NCBI GenBank assembly: GCA_022747635.1
Contig: JAKTNV010000005.1
Coordinates: 37,472,336-37,536,335 of the forward strand
Direction: 5' to 3'
Source of the DNA: Hetaerina americana
Taxonomy: Eukaryota; Arthropoda; Insecta; Odonata; Calopterygidae
DNA length: 64,000 bases
Each line of letters begins with the position of its first letter. Position 1 is the stretch's first letter. A program made the position numbers and the translations under genes. Shown here piece after piece: positions 13,901-27,600 of this stretch. The notes beneath the pieces were generated by a model that saw nothing but the letters and a program-made list of their open reading frames with translations, did not search any database and was not told the origin of the DNA.

Positions 13901-15008
13901 AATCAAAAGCTTGGTTTTTCTCTAAAAAAGGAAAACCTTGACGAAAATTCATTTTCCCTCGTCCCCGGCTCTTCATTCATCCCATAAAAACCAAGTCATC
14001 TTTAATGTGCAGCCTCAAACCCACCTCTTTCTTTGCTACTATCCTCCCCCACTCCATCCCAAATATCTTTGCACACAAAACATTCACCCAGTTTCTTGGC
14101 AGCAGCCTCTCTATCGACCTAATTTCGACTCGGATTTCCTTCATCTTTAACCTTTTCACCCCCTACTTTCCTCTCTCTCTCTCTCTAGATATCTACTTCT
14201 TCTCCTCTCCCCCCCCTCTCCCACAGAAGGCTTAACTCGATGGAGTCTTATGAACATTTCGCATATCGGATATCTCAAATTGAAAGGATCCCGTACGCCG
14301 CTATCAACGTTACTCCTTTGTTTTTTTTGTTTTTGCTTTTTCCTTCCCGTGCTCAGGCTCCGCTCTCGACTTCAGAATTTCCATATAAATTGGTCGCCGC
14401 TTTTCTCCCTCTCCACACACACACACACGAGCGACCCCTTTCTTACTCGTTTTTCGAACCTCTCTCTCTCTCCACTCGTTCTCCACGACTAATTAGATCA
14501 TTCGGAGAGAGAATTTTATTTTCCACACGCGGAATGATGGGGGAGGTACGTCGTCTCTCTAGGAGAGAGGCAAAAAAAAGCATTATTCAAAATCGAAATG
14601 AAGTCGTCGTTTAGTAATTTTACGGAAAATATGAAGTCGCTCGTGAATTATTAAGCCGAGTACAAATATCAAACTTACGTATGGAAATGTGGTTTATTTC
14701 ATTTTATGGAGCCACAAATTGAGTGGGTCTATCTGGAAAAGAGGTTTTTGACAGAAGAAAAATAATATCACCCCTTCTGTGGAAAAGGAAAGATCCTCTG
14801 AATAAATGCCCTCTTCAAGAGCAGTAATGCTAACGTTTAGTACTTCGTGTAGGAATCAGATTAGTGAGTTAATATTACGATTTGAATTGACATTAGTTTT
14901 CACGAGCCGAGACCACAGCTAATGAATTCATTTAATGATACAGTAATAAAATAATGAGATCGCAGTTGAACCAGAGAGTATGAAGGTTAAAAAAAAGAGA
15001 TTAATCAA
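7929..15008. other. no recognisable gene; unique AT-rich DNA
   Basis: There is no conserved coding signal. ATG-initiated frames of 123 codons (9763-10134, minus) and 94 codons (12320-12604, minus) have ordinary composition but no domain I know, and such lengths are expected by chance. The 163-codon plus frame at 13022-13513 opens with GTG; its first ATG leaves about 90 codons. Purine-rich DNA lies at about 10330-10510 and CT-rich DNA at about 14160-14220 and 14460-14480. Confidence 0.5.
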
Positions 15009-15053
15009 CTGTCATACCATACATTAACATACAGTTAATGTAAGATATGACAG
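15009..15053. repeat. short inverted repeat (hairpin)
   Basis: Arms of about 21 nt beginning CTGTCATA and ending TATGACAG pair with two mismatches around a loop of about 3-4 nt. It is too short for a typical pre-miRNA and no flanking duplication was seen. Its role is unknown. Confidence 0.65.
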
Positions 15054-18000
15054 ACGATGACTAGTAGGGGTGAATGTGTGATAAATGAACATATGTTAGT
15101 TCAATCCCACTGCGATTCAGTGCGTTTTATAGGATATTATTTTCCGGGAGAAAACCCGTTATTTCAATTAATTTTTTCTTAGACCACCATTTTGCACATT
15201 GCTATTTAGATCAGTAAGTGTCGGATTAAATGGCTGAAGTGAGTAGGTACTAGGGTATTAAGAGGTATTGCTACATTTAATATTTCCGTCGGAGATAACA
15301 ATGCGTACACACTCGTATGGCCCCAAGCTATGTGAGAGTAATTCGCAATATATGCATTAATCAGTTTAAAACAGAGGGATTATGTCTTTCGCTTTGGAAC
15401 GTACTTTCCATCATCTATCAACATCTTAGCCAGCTTGTCAATTTAACGCGTGGATTATGTCGCTAAGCCTTCCGAAATATTCCAACGATGCAGAAATACG
15501 TATTTATGGATTTTTTAATTGTAACGAGAAAATAAAATGTAATAATTTCAAATCATAACCGGAAGCACCTATGTAAGAAATGTTTGACCTTTAGTCACTC
15601 AATCGAACGAATATGGTGATCAGATTAGGTTTTCCTATAAATTGATGAGTACGCTTTGAAAGTCTGAATTAAATTACAACCCCATATTAAGTTTCTTATT
15701 ATTTATTGGCGTAAGCAGTAGAGATTCGTCGTGGGGAGAAGCCATGTCAGTAAAATTATCACAAAATTACATCAGTTGTTTCACTCAGTAATAATGAATT
15801 GTCACAGAGCGCAACACTACTGATCTCAACCCTTTTATTTTCACCAGTCATAGTAAATTCACCCTATTGCAGAAGATCAATAAACTTAATACTTACGAAC
15901 AAAAATCAGAATGAGGAAAAATTATTCTCTTTCCCTCCGTGGGAAAATCAACATGAGTGAAATAAACGAGAAAAGTTCACTCCCGCGGAGGTGGGCACTT
16001 AAACCACTTCCCCCCGGTGGAGTAAATCCCAATGAAGAGACCAGAGGAGGCCCAATAAAATTCATAAGTGACATTAATATCGGGGAAATTATTACGAGTT
16101 GGAAAAACTAGCACGCGACAGCACTCATTTTCAGTAACTGGTCAATTTTATCAACAGGAAAATTGGCCCGGGCGGAAGGAAGGGAGAAATATACCGGATG
16201 GAAGCGCCACTCGCCGTAGGTTCATTAAAGGCGTCGAGGTAATAACACCGGCTGAGATAAAAGCGATTACACGAGTGATGTCCGACGCATTCAATATCCT
16301 GCCGCACCTACATGCGGAGAGTGCTTAATATTCCGATAGACGTAAATAGACATGGTGAACCGGAAGCGGGAGCGGAAAGATGTTAAAATAAAAATAATTT
16401 ACGGAAGGGAGAGAGAGGGGTTGAACAACACGGTTGGGCATAGTAATGAGTGATGAGAGCAAACGAAAGCGATAAGGTCTTCAAGGAAACCTTTGTGCGA
16501 ATGATCGGGGATTAAGCATTGAACTTGAAAGCGCTGTAATTAACAATCAATGACACTTTTCCACTAGATTCCACTTTTCCACCACCTTCCGAAATACTAC
16601 ACCATTTATTCAGGTGGCTGAAGGCGATGTGATTCATCCTATTATGCATTACATCAAAAACCTGGTCGGTAACAACTGTTTATCTGGAGAAAAAATGCTA
16701 TTCCTACGTCATTACGTTCCAATTCCACAGTATCACGCCTGAAACCACACAATTCGTTTGAAAGTGCCGGATGGTGACAACGAACAGATCTAATAACTCC
16801 GGATGTAGACTTGGGCAGCGCCGTCTTTTGAAATTCAGTCATTCTCGTGGGGATGAGTGGGTTAAAATTATAGCTGAACGAAGGCATCGAAACCTATACG
16901 AGTGGAAAAATATGCTGATAATCATTTGAAACTCTCCGCCTTCTCCAACGTCTCTCGATTCTCTCTCTCCCAAGATCTTACACTGCCTAATGGCTCATAA
17001 GTATGGTGATTGCCCCGTTCCCCCACGTTCCTGGATTAATTACGGTCACCCTTACCCCCACTGTGGAGAAACGCTTCTCTAGCAGTCTGCATCGATTGGC
17101 TTAGTCGGAATGAGAACCAAAGCCACCGATGAGGGGCCTTGTGTCGCATAAGCCTATCAATGCCACACGCCCGGAAGATATTTCGCCTCTTGGAAACGGT
17201 CGGGTCTCCTGGGAGGTCGGGGAGGGGAAGGAGGGATACGAGGCCGTTACTGAGGTGACAAACTTGACTTCGAGACACAACGTGCACAAAGGACTTACGC
17301 GAGTTAAGTTTCTGGCGGAGAGTTGGGGTATTAGATAGCCGGCGGGAAGGGGCAGTACGTACGTTACAGCCGTTGGGAAGCGAAGGAAGCAGAAACGATG
17401 AGTGCGTGGAAGTGGGACTGTGCGGTCTCACCAATGCCCGTAAGGGGATGGCGAGAGAGAGAAAGAGGGGGGGACGGTCGAATGCGAAAGGGACACGGCG
17501 AGAATTGTCACTATTCCCGCGCCACGCCCCCTAATTATCCCACTTGCCTCCCCCCCCTCCGACCTCCCGGCAGCTATCATTTTAATCACCTCCCACGAGC
17601 GCGGCTGCAGGGATGGTGCCCTCTCCCTTAAAGGTCTTAACGGCGGCCGGGAGGTTGAAACGAGGACCTAACCACGCACTTCCTTCCGATGGAAAATTTG
17701 TCCTTAATTACTTTTGCAGCCAAACGGTCGCTTCCTGCTACGATTACTTGTCTTCTAGCACTCCCGGTGGTTATTGCCACAATCTGGGGCAATCTCTCGT
17801 TTCTCACACTGCTTCGATGACACGCCTAGTTGTGATTCCCTTATGTCCACGTTAAGAATCACCCCCTCGCCTACTTAAGCAAAGAAATCGGATTTGCATA
17901 TTGACCAACACTTAAGGAAAGGTCATTACTTATGCGATTTACGACTCTGAAAATGAAGGCTCTGGGGTTCGAAGATTAGTTTAGAAAAGTCACGTGTTCT

Positions 18001-21000
18001 TAAAAATGTTTTTGTTGATAGAAATTTAAAGGGACATTATAGGATGGGTTTGTGAAACTTTCCATGTGATTTTCTATCAACATCATTTTTATTATAATAT
18101 GTTGACTTATTAAAGGAATTACGGCATCAGGCTATGCAAATGGGGACGGCAGTATCGAACAACGGACAAGAGAATATTATAAGGGATATAAAGGGTTGAA
18201 GGTGTCTCAAGTCAAAGAGTGAAGTTGAGGTTACGGAAGAGAGAGGGATACATTGATTTTTTTTGTGTAGCTGAATGGGAAGAAAATATAAAGGATATGC
18301 TTCCATAACGATCAAAGATCCGGAGCCATCTCTGTAACCCTCCCTCCCATTCCTCGTAGACATTTCCTTCTGCCATATTTCCTCCAAGTAACCGCCTATA
18401 TTCCTGATTGGCTGCGGAACATTAACAGAGTTACAACAGGCGAGTCATTACTAGTTTAGTCAAGTCACCTCGAACTCGAGTAACCAGTTTCAGTGCTTTA
18501 GGAACTGTCACACTTAGCTAAAATAATCAACATGGAGCTGTTCCTCTCATGCTGCAATTAATATAGGAAGATTGAATTAAGACGAAGAAAATTAAATAAA
18601 TCTTTTTAAAAATGAGATGATATTCTAGTACGGAGAATACGGACGGAACGGAAATATCTTAGGTAGCAAATGAAAAAATATTAGAATTCACCTAAGTATG
18701 ACCCACATTCATCCAAAAATTATAATATGAGTATAATTGAAAACGAGGTGCATGTAATAATAACAATTCAGATGTATTCGGACGAGATTGAGACTGTGGC
18801 AGTCCCTACTTCCATCGAACCCATCGTCAAATGCATTCAATGAAAATATAATAGCACTTGAGAGCTAAATAATATAAAAAAACCAGATAATGACAATCGA
18901 TTTACAATGAATATGCAGGAGTACCAAGACTGTAGAGAGATATGCAACATCTGTGAGAAAAACGTAGGGAGTAAGGTTTTTATTCTTGAGGGGAAAAAGC
19001 ACAGCAGGAAAACACCCAAAGATGAAGGGGAGTGTGAAAAACATGTAAGGAGAGGTAGAGAGAGAATTGAATGAGAACAGCCGGAAATTCATTAAAAAAT
19101 GAAAATTGTTTTGAGGAGGAGGAATGTTACAAAAAATACAATAAATAAAATTTACATAATCTTAAATGACGCATATCAAAACCGACTGGTCATTTGAAAA
19201 CTCTTCATTCGTCAAAAATATTTCTCCAAGAATGGTAATTAGTTATAGATCTATCCACGTACTGGCTCGAGATACTAATGAAATTACAGCACATATTTTT
19301 GTACCATTATATAATTTTGTCTCACACAATATATGTTCCTGATCAGGTAAACGAAAATAAAAACAGTTATGGGCTGTCTTACGCAATTATTAGCCAATTA
19401 TGATATACAGAACAAGATTTGACTTGAAAAGAAGTTTGGAATTTCACCATTAATGCCTTCATTGGGAAGGGGGAAAACAGCATACGACACCAACGTATGT
19501 TAAGTTCAGTTCAGATGACATATTTATGACTTATATAACGTGTAAAGGGCACGAGATAATCGGTTCGGGCAAATTTAGAGGTACTGGCAACAGTTGCAAT
19601 ATGGCGAAAAGAAAATAATTCCCATTAAATGCATACAGCATTTAGTTTTAACAAAGAACATATGCAATTTATTTGTGTTAGAATTGGCTAAGATGATACG
19701 AAAAATCGATACTAGATATTTCGTCCAGAACGATCTTTATTACGGCATAATTAGAGGTTGGAATGCTTAGAAGGGTTAGTTTTGAGATGTGTTCGACAGA
19801 GAAGACGTTGGAAACAGGCAAGTTTAGAAGGAAGGAGTAACTGGTGAAAAAGGAATAAGATGGAAAAGATGGACCAGCCAATACAAGTATCAGTATCTGG
19901 TCAAGGCGACCATAATTTGTTTTCTTAACCTTATACCAAGTAAATAGTTTTTGATATGTGAACTAAATACAAGGAATGTTCAATGCAATAAATAAAGAAC
20001 AACCAGTACCTTCATTGAATTGGTATTGATAGATGCAATGGATAAATTTTGTTGTGAACTCAATTATTCTAAGAATACTACAAGAAATGCTCAAATAATG
20101 AATTTTCATAATTTCCGGCAGTAAAAATGCGCACATTTACCAAAAAGTACCTTTAACTTACCAACAAATTTGCAGAATATTTATGTGCTTATCGCTCAAT
20201 TTAAGTTTGAAGCTGCAAATGTTTACATTCCAGTTCAATTTAAGCCAAACGCTTCTAGAAAATTTATTGAAAAGTGTTTACTCACCACGATAAAAAAAAT
20301 CGGGACTTAGAATTTTCAATGGGCTGATTAGTCCAATTACCTGAAATTATAAGAAAACAATAATTTAGTGACAATACAAAATGGCGTGATTATGTACAAA
20401 TTGAGAGTGAACATAGAACCACCCTATGGAATGATATGAAATCCATAACCAACCAAAGTTATTGCGATAATGAAACTAACAAGTGAACGCTGAAGTGTAT
20501 TACCTGTAAGCAATTTTCTTCATGCATCGAAAGTTAAAGTAATGAACATGAAAATGTATATCATCACTCACAACTATGGTTTTGTCATTGATATAACACG
20601 CGGCACTATTATTTTTGCATTAATAGAATAACCAATCTCAAAAACGAACCTTAGCTTGGGAAAACTACCAATACCCATAGTCACATTTTATGTCAATCAT
20701 AAGTAAATTGGCCATAGGCGTGAGTAAAACAGACGTCCAAAATGCCTGAAATGAGAACACACGTACTCCTACATGTTTCTGCTAGCAACTACGAATGCAC
20801 TTAACAAAAAGAATTTGTTTTCGGAACTAACGTATATCAGACCATCCTACTGTCGGCACCGAAAGGATAATTACGCCAGTCATATCGTACCTGAGTCAGT
20901 TACACTTCTCGTCATGACTCACCGTCTCCATTCCCATGGAACCTGAATCAATTGATGAATTACCGAGGGGCTTTCAGAACATCCGCTTCAAATTATGCCT

Positions 21001-23921
21001 GGATTTCCGACTTTTCCGTCTCATCGAATCGGAGCACCTTGATCCTAAAATATGAAATATAACCCGATACTTGAAATAACACAAAAATTGAAAAGTATCA
21101 TCCCCGAGGGGGAAAGCCGTGGGGGAGGAGGAGGAAGAGGGGCAAATTCATTTACCTGCCAACGGCACCCTCATCACGCTGCGTCGCGCGACAGAAATAT
21201 GAAGCTAACAAGCGTGAACACAACTCAAGGAGACGCGGCGTCATGGGGGAAGGAGAGAAGGAGGGGGGGGGGGGAAGAAAAAGAGTGAGATGCGGAGACG
21301 GTTAGGAATTTTGAGTCGTTAAATCTTTTTCATCCACGGGCGCTCTCTCATCTATCGCGCGCCCAAAAAAAAATAAAACATGCACGAGAGAGAGAGAGAG
21401 GGAAAAAATACACTCGAGAGGAAATACCAAATAAAAAGGGACAAACTGATGGGGAGGAGAGGGAGCTGAGGTGGCGGGGTGTAAAGAGGGTAGGGGGGTT
21501 GGTGTGGGGTGGGAGGAGGGAAATGGGGGATCCGCGGCAGAGGGTAAATAAGTGAAGAGCGGAATGCGTTCCTTGGTCGCCGCGGCGTGAGATTGGTGAT
21601 GTGGGGGGGGAGGGCGGAGGTGGTTATAGGTGGCAGCACTCGTGTCGCCCTCTCCTGCTTCGGGTTGACACCCGATTTGAATACCCGATGAATGAGGGAC
21701 TGACGACGCAAAAGAAATGGTAATTAGTGAAGGCGGCGGCAGTCGGTGGAGGAGGGGTATCGGGGGAGGGTGGATGGAGGGGGGGAACCAGGAAGGGGGA
21801 GCGGCGGTGGCAGAAGGAAGGGTGAGGTCGTACCTCTCTCCTCTCCCCCCCCCTCTCTCTCTCGATCACGCCTCCTGCTCCTTCTTCGTTTTATTTTAAT
21901 TTCGGCTCGAATTATTTTTTTTTCGACGTCGTCTTTATTCCTCCTCCTTCCCTTTCACGTTTTTATTTCGGTGCCGATTTGGGGGAGGGAGGGATGGAAA
22001 GAGACAAGGGAGGAAGAGAGGGAGAGGAGAGAGCTGCTAACTGACTCGGGAGAGTGGCCGTGGTTGGCATCGGGAGGACTTAACAGCTGCGGAAAAAGAA
22101 GCGGGCGTTAGAAGAAGAGGAGGGGCTATTGGAGTCAATTTATTCGCGCATTCATTCACTGAAGCTGGAATACGTCTCGATTAGAAAATGGAAGGGATCT
22201 TATATAAATGTCCCTTTCGAGTTAAGGCTCTTTGTCAAAGTCAAACCAACTAATACTCCATTGCCTTTGACCAATATTTGCGGAGATACTGTTCACCCTC
22301 GAAAGTTTTAATCCCTCATTCCCATTTTGCCTCTTGGGCCAGCTCAATTTCACAATTAGTACCCTCAAGCTTATCGTATCCAACTTGCAATTCAAAAGAG
22401 TATTATCATTTTAATCATGTTGCCACCTATTATTATTCACACATACTTCAATTGCGACACCGTAACTTTTCGATTGGAATCTTATAGGAAAACATTACTG
22501 AGTTTTTTTTTGCATTTTCTTCCTTATCATCCGAAATCACACTTCTTTCTGATAGCAGCGGTAATCAGTAATAGCCAAAAAAGCCCACAGGCGTTTCAAA
22601 GTTTCTCAAAATTTGCAGAAAAGCACGTTTTTCTTAAACGATAGGATGGGCATGCTGCACGGTATGAAGACATAAGGAAGTTCGCAGAATTGAAGAGACA
22701 CTTATTCTAATGTCGGATGTTGGGTTTCGTTTTGGTGGGAGAGGCAAGTCAATGTATCGTTGGACAGGTTCACTGATATTTGAAAAATACGAGCACAGGC
22801 GATCTACGATTCGTAATACATTTTCCGATGCCTCAATGAACTTTACCAGGCAGTGAAAACAGGTTAATAAACAATGTTTGTTTGAGTTAATAAGTCAAAC
22901 CAATTTGTTCATACATGATTCTTGATCACTGTTTACTGTAGAAATGAAATGTTTTCCAGAGTGAAGAAAATAGAAGTAAAAAGAACAAGTCTCAAGAGTG
23001 ATTAGCGCATAAAATACATTTGTTTTTACTCGAAGTTTAAATAAACAATAATATTTACACTTAGGAAACAAATGTAACAAATGATAAGTTGTAGTATAAT
23101 TTAAATGATAATATCATCAGATATAGTTTATTTCTCCATGCCAAGTATTGCGGTAATTTTTAAAGTTACAAAAAATTATTCTGAGATTTTAAGGTGATTG
23201 CACGTGTTAAGTTCCATTCAACACCTTCACAATTATAAGGATATTATCTGTGCTATCTGTTAAAACTAAGGTTAACCTAAGCATTCCTCATTTTCGTCGT
23301 ACTCTATTTCTATGTCTAACCTTTCTGGGCCACTTTATTCACTACATGAGCCTCTTAATGTGTTCTATCCATCTCTCTGAATCTTTCCTGGTTCAATCAA
23401 TATTTTTCAAGGCGTATTTTTGACAGTTTGAACGGATTTCCCCTCATTACTTCCCGACAGCACTTTCACCTTCCTCTACAGGGCACCAATTTCACCCTTC
23501 CCGTGTAAACTTTCCACATCCCTGCACTAAGTCTTCTGACACGCTTCTTTCACCTTATTAGTTTCCCACCTCATTTTAATTTTTATCACTTTCTTCTACC
23601 TCTTTGTTTTTACATTATCAGATTTCCTTCTCTCTCGTCCATATTTCCTCATCATGTCATCAGTAATTCCACAGGAGCGTAAGAATGTTTGATTTCAAGT
23701 TAAATGATTTTATTATCTGTGACTATTCTGATCCAATAAATCATATTGTACAAGGCTGAAAAAAATTTGGAAATAATATCTTTTGAAACGTTTGAAACCT
23801 TCTTTCAGAAAACTTGTCACGCTAGGGAGGGTGCTGGCTACCCTCCTTTGACCTCGAAGGACCGTAACCGCGAGATGAATTCCACCCTCGCCAATGGAAA
23901 GCCAAATTTCGAGTTAACTAC
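15054..23921. other. no recognisable gene; unique DNA with purine-rich blocks
   Basis: I see no gene or mobile element. Blocks of G/A-rich plus-strand DNA lie at 17150-17250, 17440-17510, 21100-21300, 21380-21540 and 21720-22115, with a CT run near 21830-21865. They give rise to several short Ser/Pro- or Arg/Gly-rich open frames. A 55-codon ATG frame at 18907-19074 contains a CREICNIC cysteine cluster, but it is short and matches nothing I know. Confidence 0.5.
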
Positions 23922-23966
23922 GGGTACATACCACTATACAGGTTAACCCTGTATAGTGGTGTGTAC
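23922..23966. repeat. near-perfect hairpin centred on GGTTAACC
   Basis: Two 20-nt arms (left begins GGTACAT, right ends GTGTACC) pair with one mismatch around a 5-nt TTAAC loop. Read outward in both directions, each arm starts TTAACC(C)TGTATAGTGG. A TTAACC(C) start resembles the ends of piggyBac-type elements, which target TTAA, but no transposase or second end was identified, so that link is speculative. Confidence 0.75.
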
Positions 23967-24169
23967 CGGATTCGTGAACGATTTCGTACTAGGGTAAACG
24001 ACCTAACTTGCATATCTTCATGCAACATCTATTCCTCTAGCATCTTAAATCACATTGTAAAATATGTACTGTGCATCCAACCGCTGAGGTTTCGTTAGTT
24101 GGGTGGGTACGATATCGTCAAAACCTAAATTTCTGACTTCTATATTTAGCGCTGCACTATATAATGCAT

Positions 24170-24652
24170 ACACGTTATGTCCCAAAATGAAGTAGAATAA
24201 ATATGGAGAAAAAGTATTTGCAGATCTGAGTACATATTGATAAAATTCTTCAAAATAACATCCTTGTACATGGACGGAAACCTCATTCGGGCATTTCGTC
24301 ACGGGGACCTCTTTGACGTTATCCTGCGTTTCAAAATGGTTTCCATTCAATCTCCTTTTTATTCTTGGGAACAAAAAGAAGTCCGATGGTGCCACATCGG
24401 GGCTAGAGGGTGGTTGGGGGCAGCGTTGACACCTGGTAGTGCTTGGCCAGTTACTCGGTCACGGGGAAGGCGGTATGAGATGGCGCGTGTTCCTTCCTGA
24501 CACGAACTTTTTATGCAGATTTTCGAGGACTTTGTAAAACTTACTGTGAACTGTCTGCCCCTGAGACACAAAATCTTGTTGTGAACAACGCCTTTTGTGC
24601 CGAAAAAGTCGATGGGCACAGCGATACTTATTTTTGGGACAGACCCTGTAGA
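24170..24652 (-). pseudogene. internally deleted mariner-family transposase remnant
   Basis: On the minus strand the conserved mariner block IDFFGTKGVVHNK (about 24613-24575) is followed, after frameshifts, by GQTVHSKFYKVLENLHKKF (about 24560-24500). Further on is PSDFFLFPRIKRRLNGNHFE (about 24390-24335), the family's 'APxDFFLFPxLKxxLxGxxF' C-terminal motif. The catalytic 'HDNA' block is corrupted and the N-terminal DNA-binding domain is absent. Similar ends flank the remnant: TCTGTCCCAAAAATAAGTA on the minus strand near 24645-24625, and on the plus strand TTATGTCCCAAAATGAAGTA from about 24176. The upstream end abuts the transposase core directly, so the copy looks like an internally deleted, MITE-like derivative. 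The coding identity is well supported; the exact termini are inference. Confidence 0.72.
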
Positions 24653-27600
24653 CGATAGTGATAAATCAAGGACTATAACGAAAAAAATATTTCGACAGGT
24701 CACGAATAGTATTAACAGAAGAGAATGTATTTTGCACTGCTATATGAAATCGTTCTGAAATACGAGTTTTTAAATGACGGAGGTGAAAGGCGCAAGGTCA
24801 GAATTACGCCATTAATATTCGTAGAATATTTCCTAACGCTGTAAATATCGTGTTAACGTCACATTTCGTACATTAGAAGACATTTCCATGTTTTAAAAAT
24901 CCAAAATTTGGCACATTAAAAGATGAAAAAAAAAGTTACAGCATGACTATCAGAATGAGAGCGAGTGGGATACGAGGGGCTTGGAGAAGACAAACAAGAG
25001 CAATTTCGAGAAGAGAACGCGGTGGACAGGATGGTGAGAAAGGAAGGAGGATATGGAGCAAGACTGAAAAGCGTGGAGGCGTAGGAAGGTAAAAAAAAAG
25101 ATTAAGGTTCAGAGAGGGAGGGATTGATAAGGGGGAAGAGGGAGGGGAGAGAAGTTGGGTTGAAACTCAAAAGAAAGAAGTCTTGTCTGAAAGAGTCTCA
25201 AGCGCGGGCCTACTTCAATGGGGGCATTGTTTGGAGGAGTGAAGGCATCACCGACTCGGGTTATTTACATGGAGCCCGCGTATCCATGACGTCAGTGTCA
25301 TCAATTAAGTCCTGGGTGATGGGATGGCGGGGAGAGATGAGAGGACTTGGGGAGGGAAAAGAAGAGGCGAATGAATCGAAGGTGGAGAGGGCAGGATTGA
25401 AGGACGTAAGACTCGAGGGTGGAATAGGGATTGAAAAATAGGAAGACAGTAAACTTCAAAAGGAAGAAAAAAGATGATGAAATGCCCGCAGAGGCTGCCA
25501 TGATTTAAAAGGACGGTGACGACGCAAACCCAACCCATGCTATGGGCGTAACGGCTCGCGCCGAACGCTATTTACGATCCCATAATTTGACCTGTGCCTC
25601 TCATTGAACTTTCTGAACCATTCTGACAGAGAGTGTTCTCTTACGCCCTTGCTTAACCTGCCTGCTATTTGCTTTCAAAGGAATACGAAATGCAGAGGTT
25701 TTTAACAAGGACACTCTTTTCCGTTTCCCCATCCTTCCGTTCAACGCTACCCACCCTCTTCAATTGGAAATGCGTGGGATGACGGCTTCGGTAAACAAGA
25801 CCCTTGCAACCTGGCACTTCAAACCATGCGCTTTCGCATCCTTCTTTCTTTCCATGCAGTGAAGTTGATACGCGTGGCATTCATTCCTCGTCTAAGCGTG
25901 AAATTGGGCGCGGGACACTTCGCTGCTTCGGAATAAAAAATATAGATCTCGGCCAGATCGTAGTGATCACTAATTCATACACAGCGGCGTTAAGCTACAA
26001 CATAATTTAACCGCGAGGGATTTAGCATAAAGGAGGAACAATTCGCAGCTAACATCACGCAAAAATGCTAGCCCATCTCTTCATCAAGAGATATTCTTGA
26101 AATTTTTTTGTAACAGGTCACCCCCAACGTTGTAGAGCATCGTCATTAAGACTATAATTTTCGCAACGTATGCAACGCTATTTCTCCCAGGGAATTCATA
26201 GGTGGATGACCGCAGACAAATTACTTCCGTTTTTGCCACTATTTCGCCCAATCTTCGAACAAGTGAGAGATAAAATGAATCGTACCTCCAGTAAGATCCA
26301 TAAAAAAGGTTGATGATGAACAGGGCATAAATATAGTACATGGAACTGGTGAGAGAAAAACATACACAAGAATTATTTCTATACGAGTACAATGCAACTC
26401 GGTATTCAACATTTAATGACCTCATGAGTGAGGAAATGATTTAGTGAGCGGCAGTAGACACTGATGTAATGACTGACAATGACATTTTTTACAGAGATAG
26501 ATGTATTCGTAACGCGCCCAGGGCAAAATTTAATTATTAATGAATATAAAGGTATTTATTTCGTCTAGCAAGTGCATCTGTGAGCACGAAGTGGAATTTA
26601 TTTTACAACAATTATAAGAACATTGCTGTAACCTCATATGATTGTCATAATTTAACGCATACCTCTCCGTCGTTTCACACTCGCCTTGCCGTTGGAATGA
26701 AAATGAATATCGGGGAATGCAGTCGTGTTGAATCGCCACTAATGAAATAATTCGTTTCAGCCAAACATACACCGCAACTAAAATAATTCCCCCGTGGCCT
26801 AAACTTGATTTTTTTTACAAGATAAGGGCTTCCAACGAGAATTTTAAATTCACGCGCACATTGTGTTCATCACTGCCTGAAAAGAGGACATCTCCAGAGG
26901 TTTAAGAAAAAAAGGTGGACTGTTATAAAAGCTCGAATCTACGAGCATAAGAACCAAACAAGTGGCAAAGGCCTTAACGAGAGAAAAGGAAAATTTCGTA
27001 ACGTAAAAACAGCGGGGAAAGAGGGCGCGCGTGTTAGGGAAAGAGTTAGAAGAGGGTAAGGGGGGGGGAATGAACGGTGAAAAATTAAGTGAGACAAAAA
27101 AGGAAGCATTACTGAGGGGGAGAGAAAGTAGAAGGATAACGAAAGGAGAAGAGGGAGAGGGAGAATTAGGAGAAAAGAGACTAAAGGTTAACGCCTCGTG
27201 GAACGCGAGTTGAGGTTAAAGCACTTTTGGCGCGAATTAAACGCTCATAATTGAGGGGTTGGGGGAGGGGCGGCGGAAGAGGGGCGAGAGTAGGGGGAGG
27301 GGGAGTTAGGTGAGTAGGAAACGAGGAGGTACTGCGAAGGTTTTAGTGAGGCCGGGATTCTAGAGGGTTTAAAAGAGATGTGGGGGGGGGGGGTTGAAGT
27401 ACAGGGGGAAAAAATGAAACACGGAGGGCCTTCACTAAAGTGCAGAGGGAGGGGACGGGGTGGATGGAATAAGAGTAGGCGTGACGATTTCTCACGTCGC
27501 TACGGCCGAAAAAGGAAGCGAAGAGTGGAGGCGTATAGCGCCATTCCGCCATTTCCGTGCCTCAAAAGGAAGCGATGCCTCAAGCGCCCCCGGGCAACTC

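Noticed and set aside
18907..19074. 55-codon frame with a CREICNIC cysteine cluster
   Set aside because: Too short, no second cysteine/histidine pair at zinc-finger spacing, and no family match.
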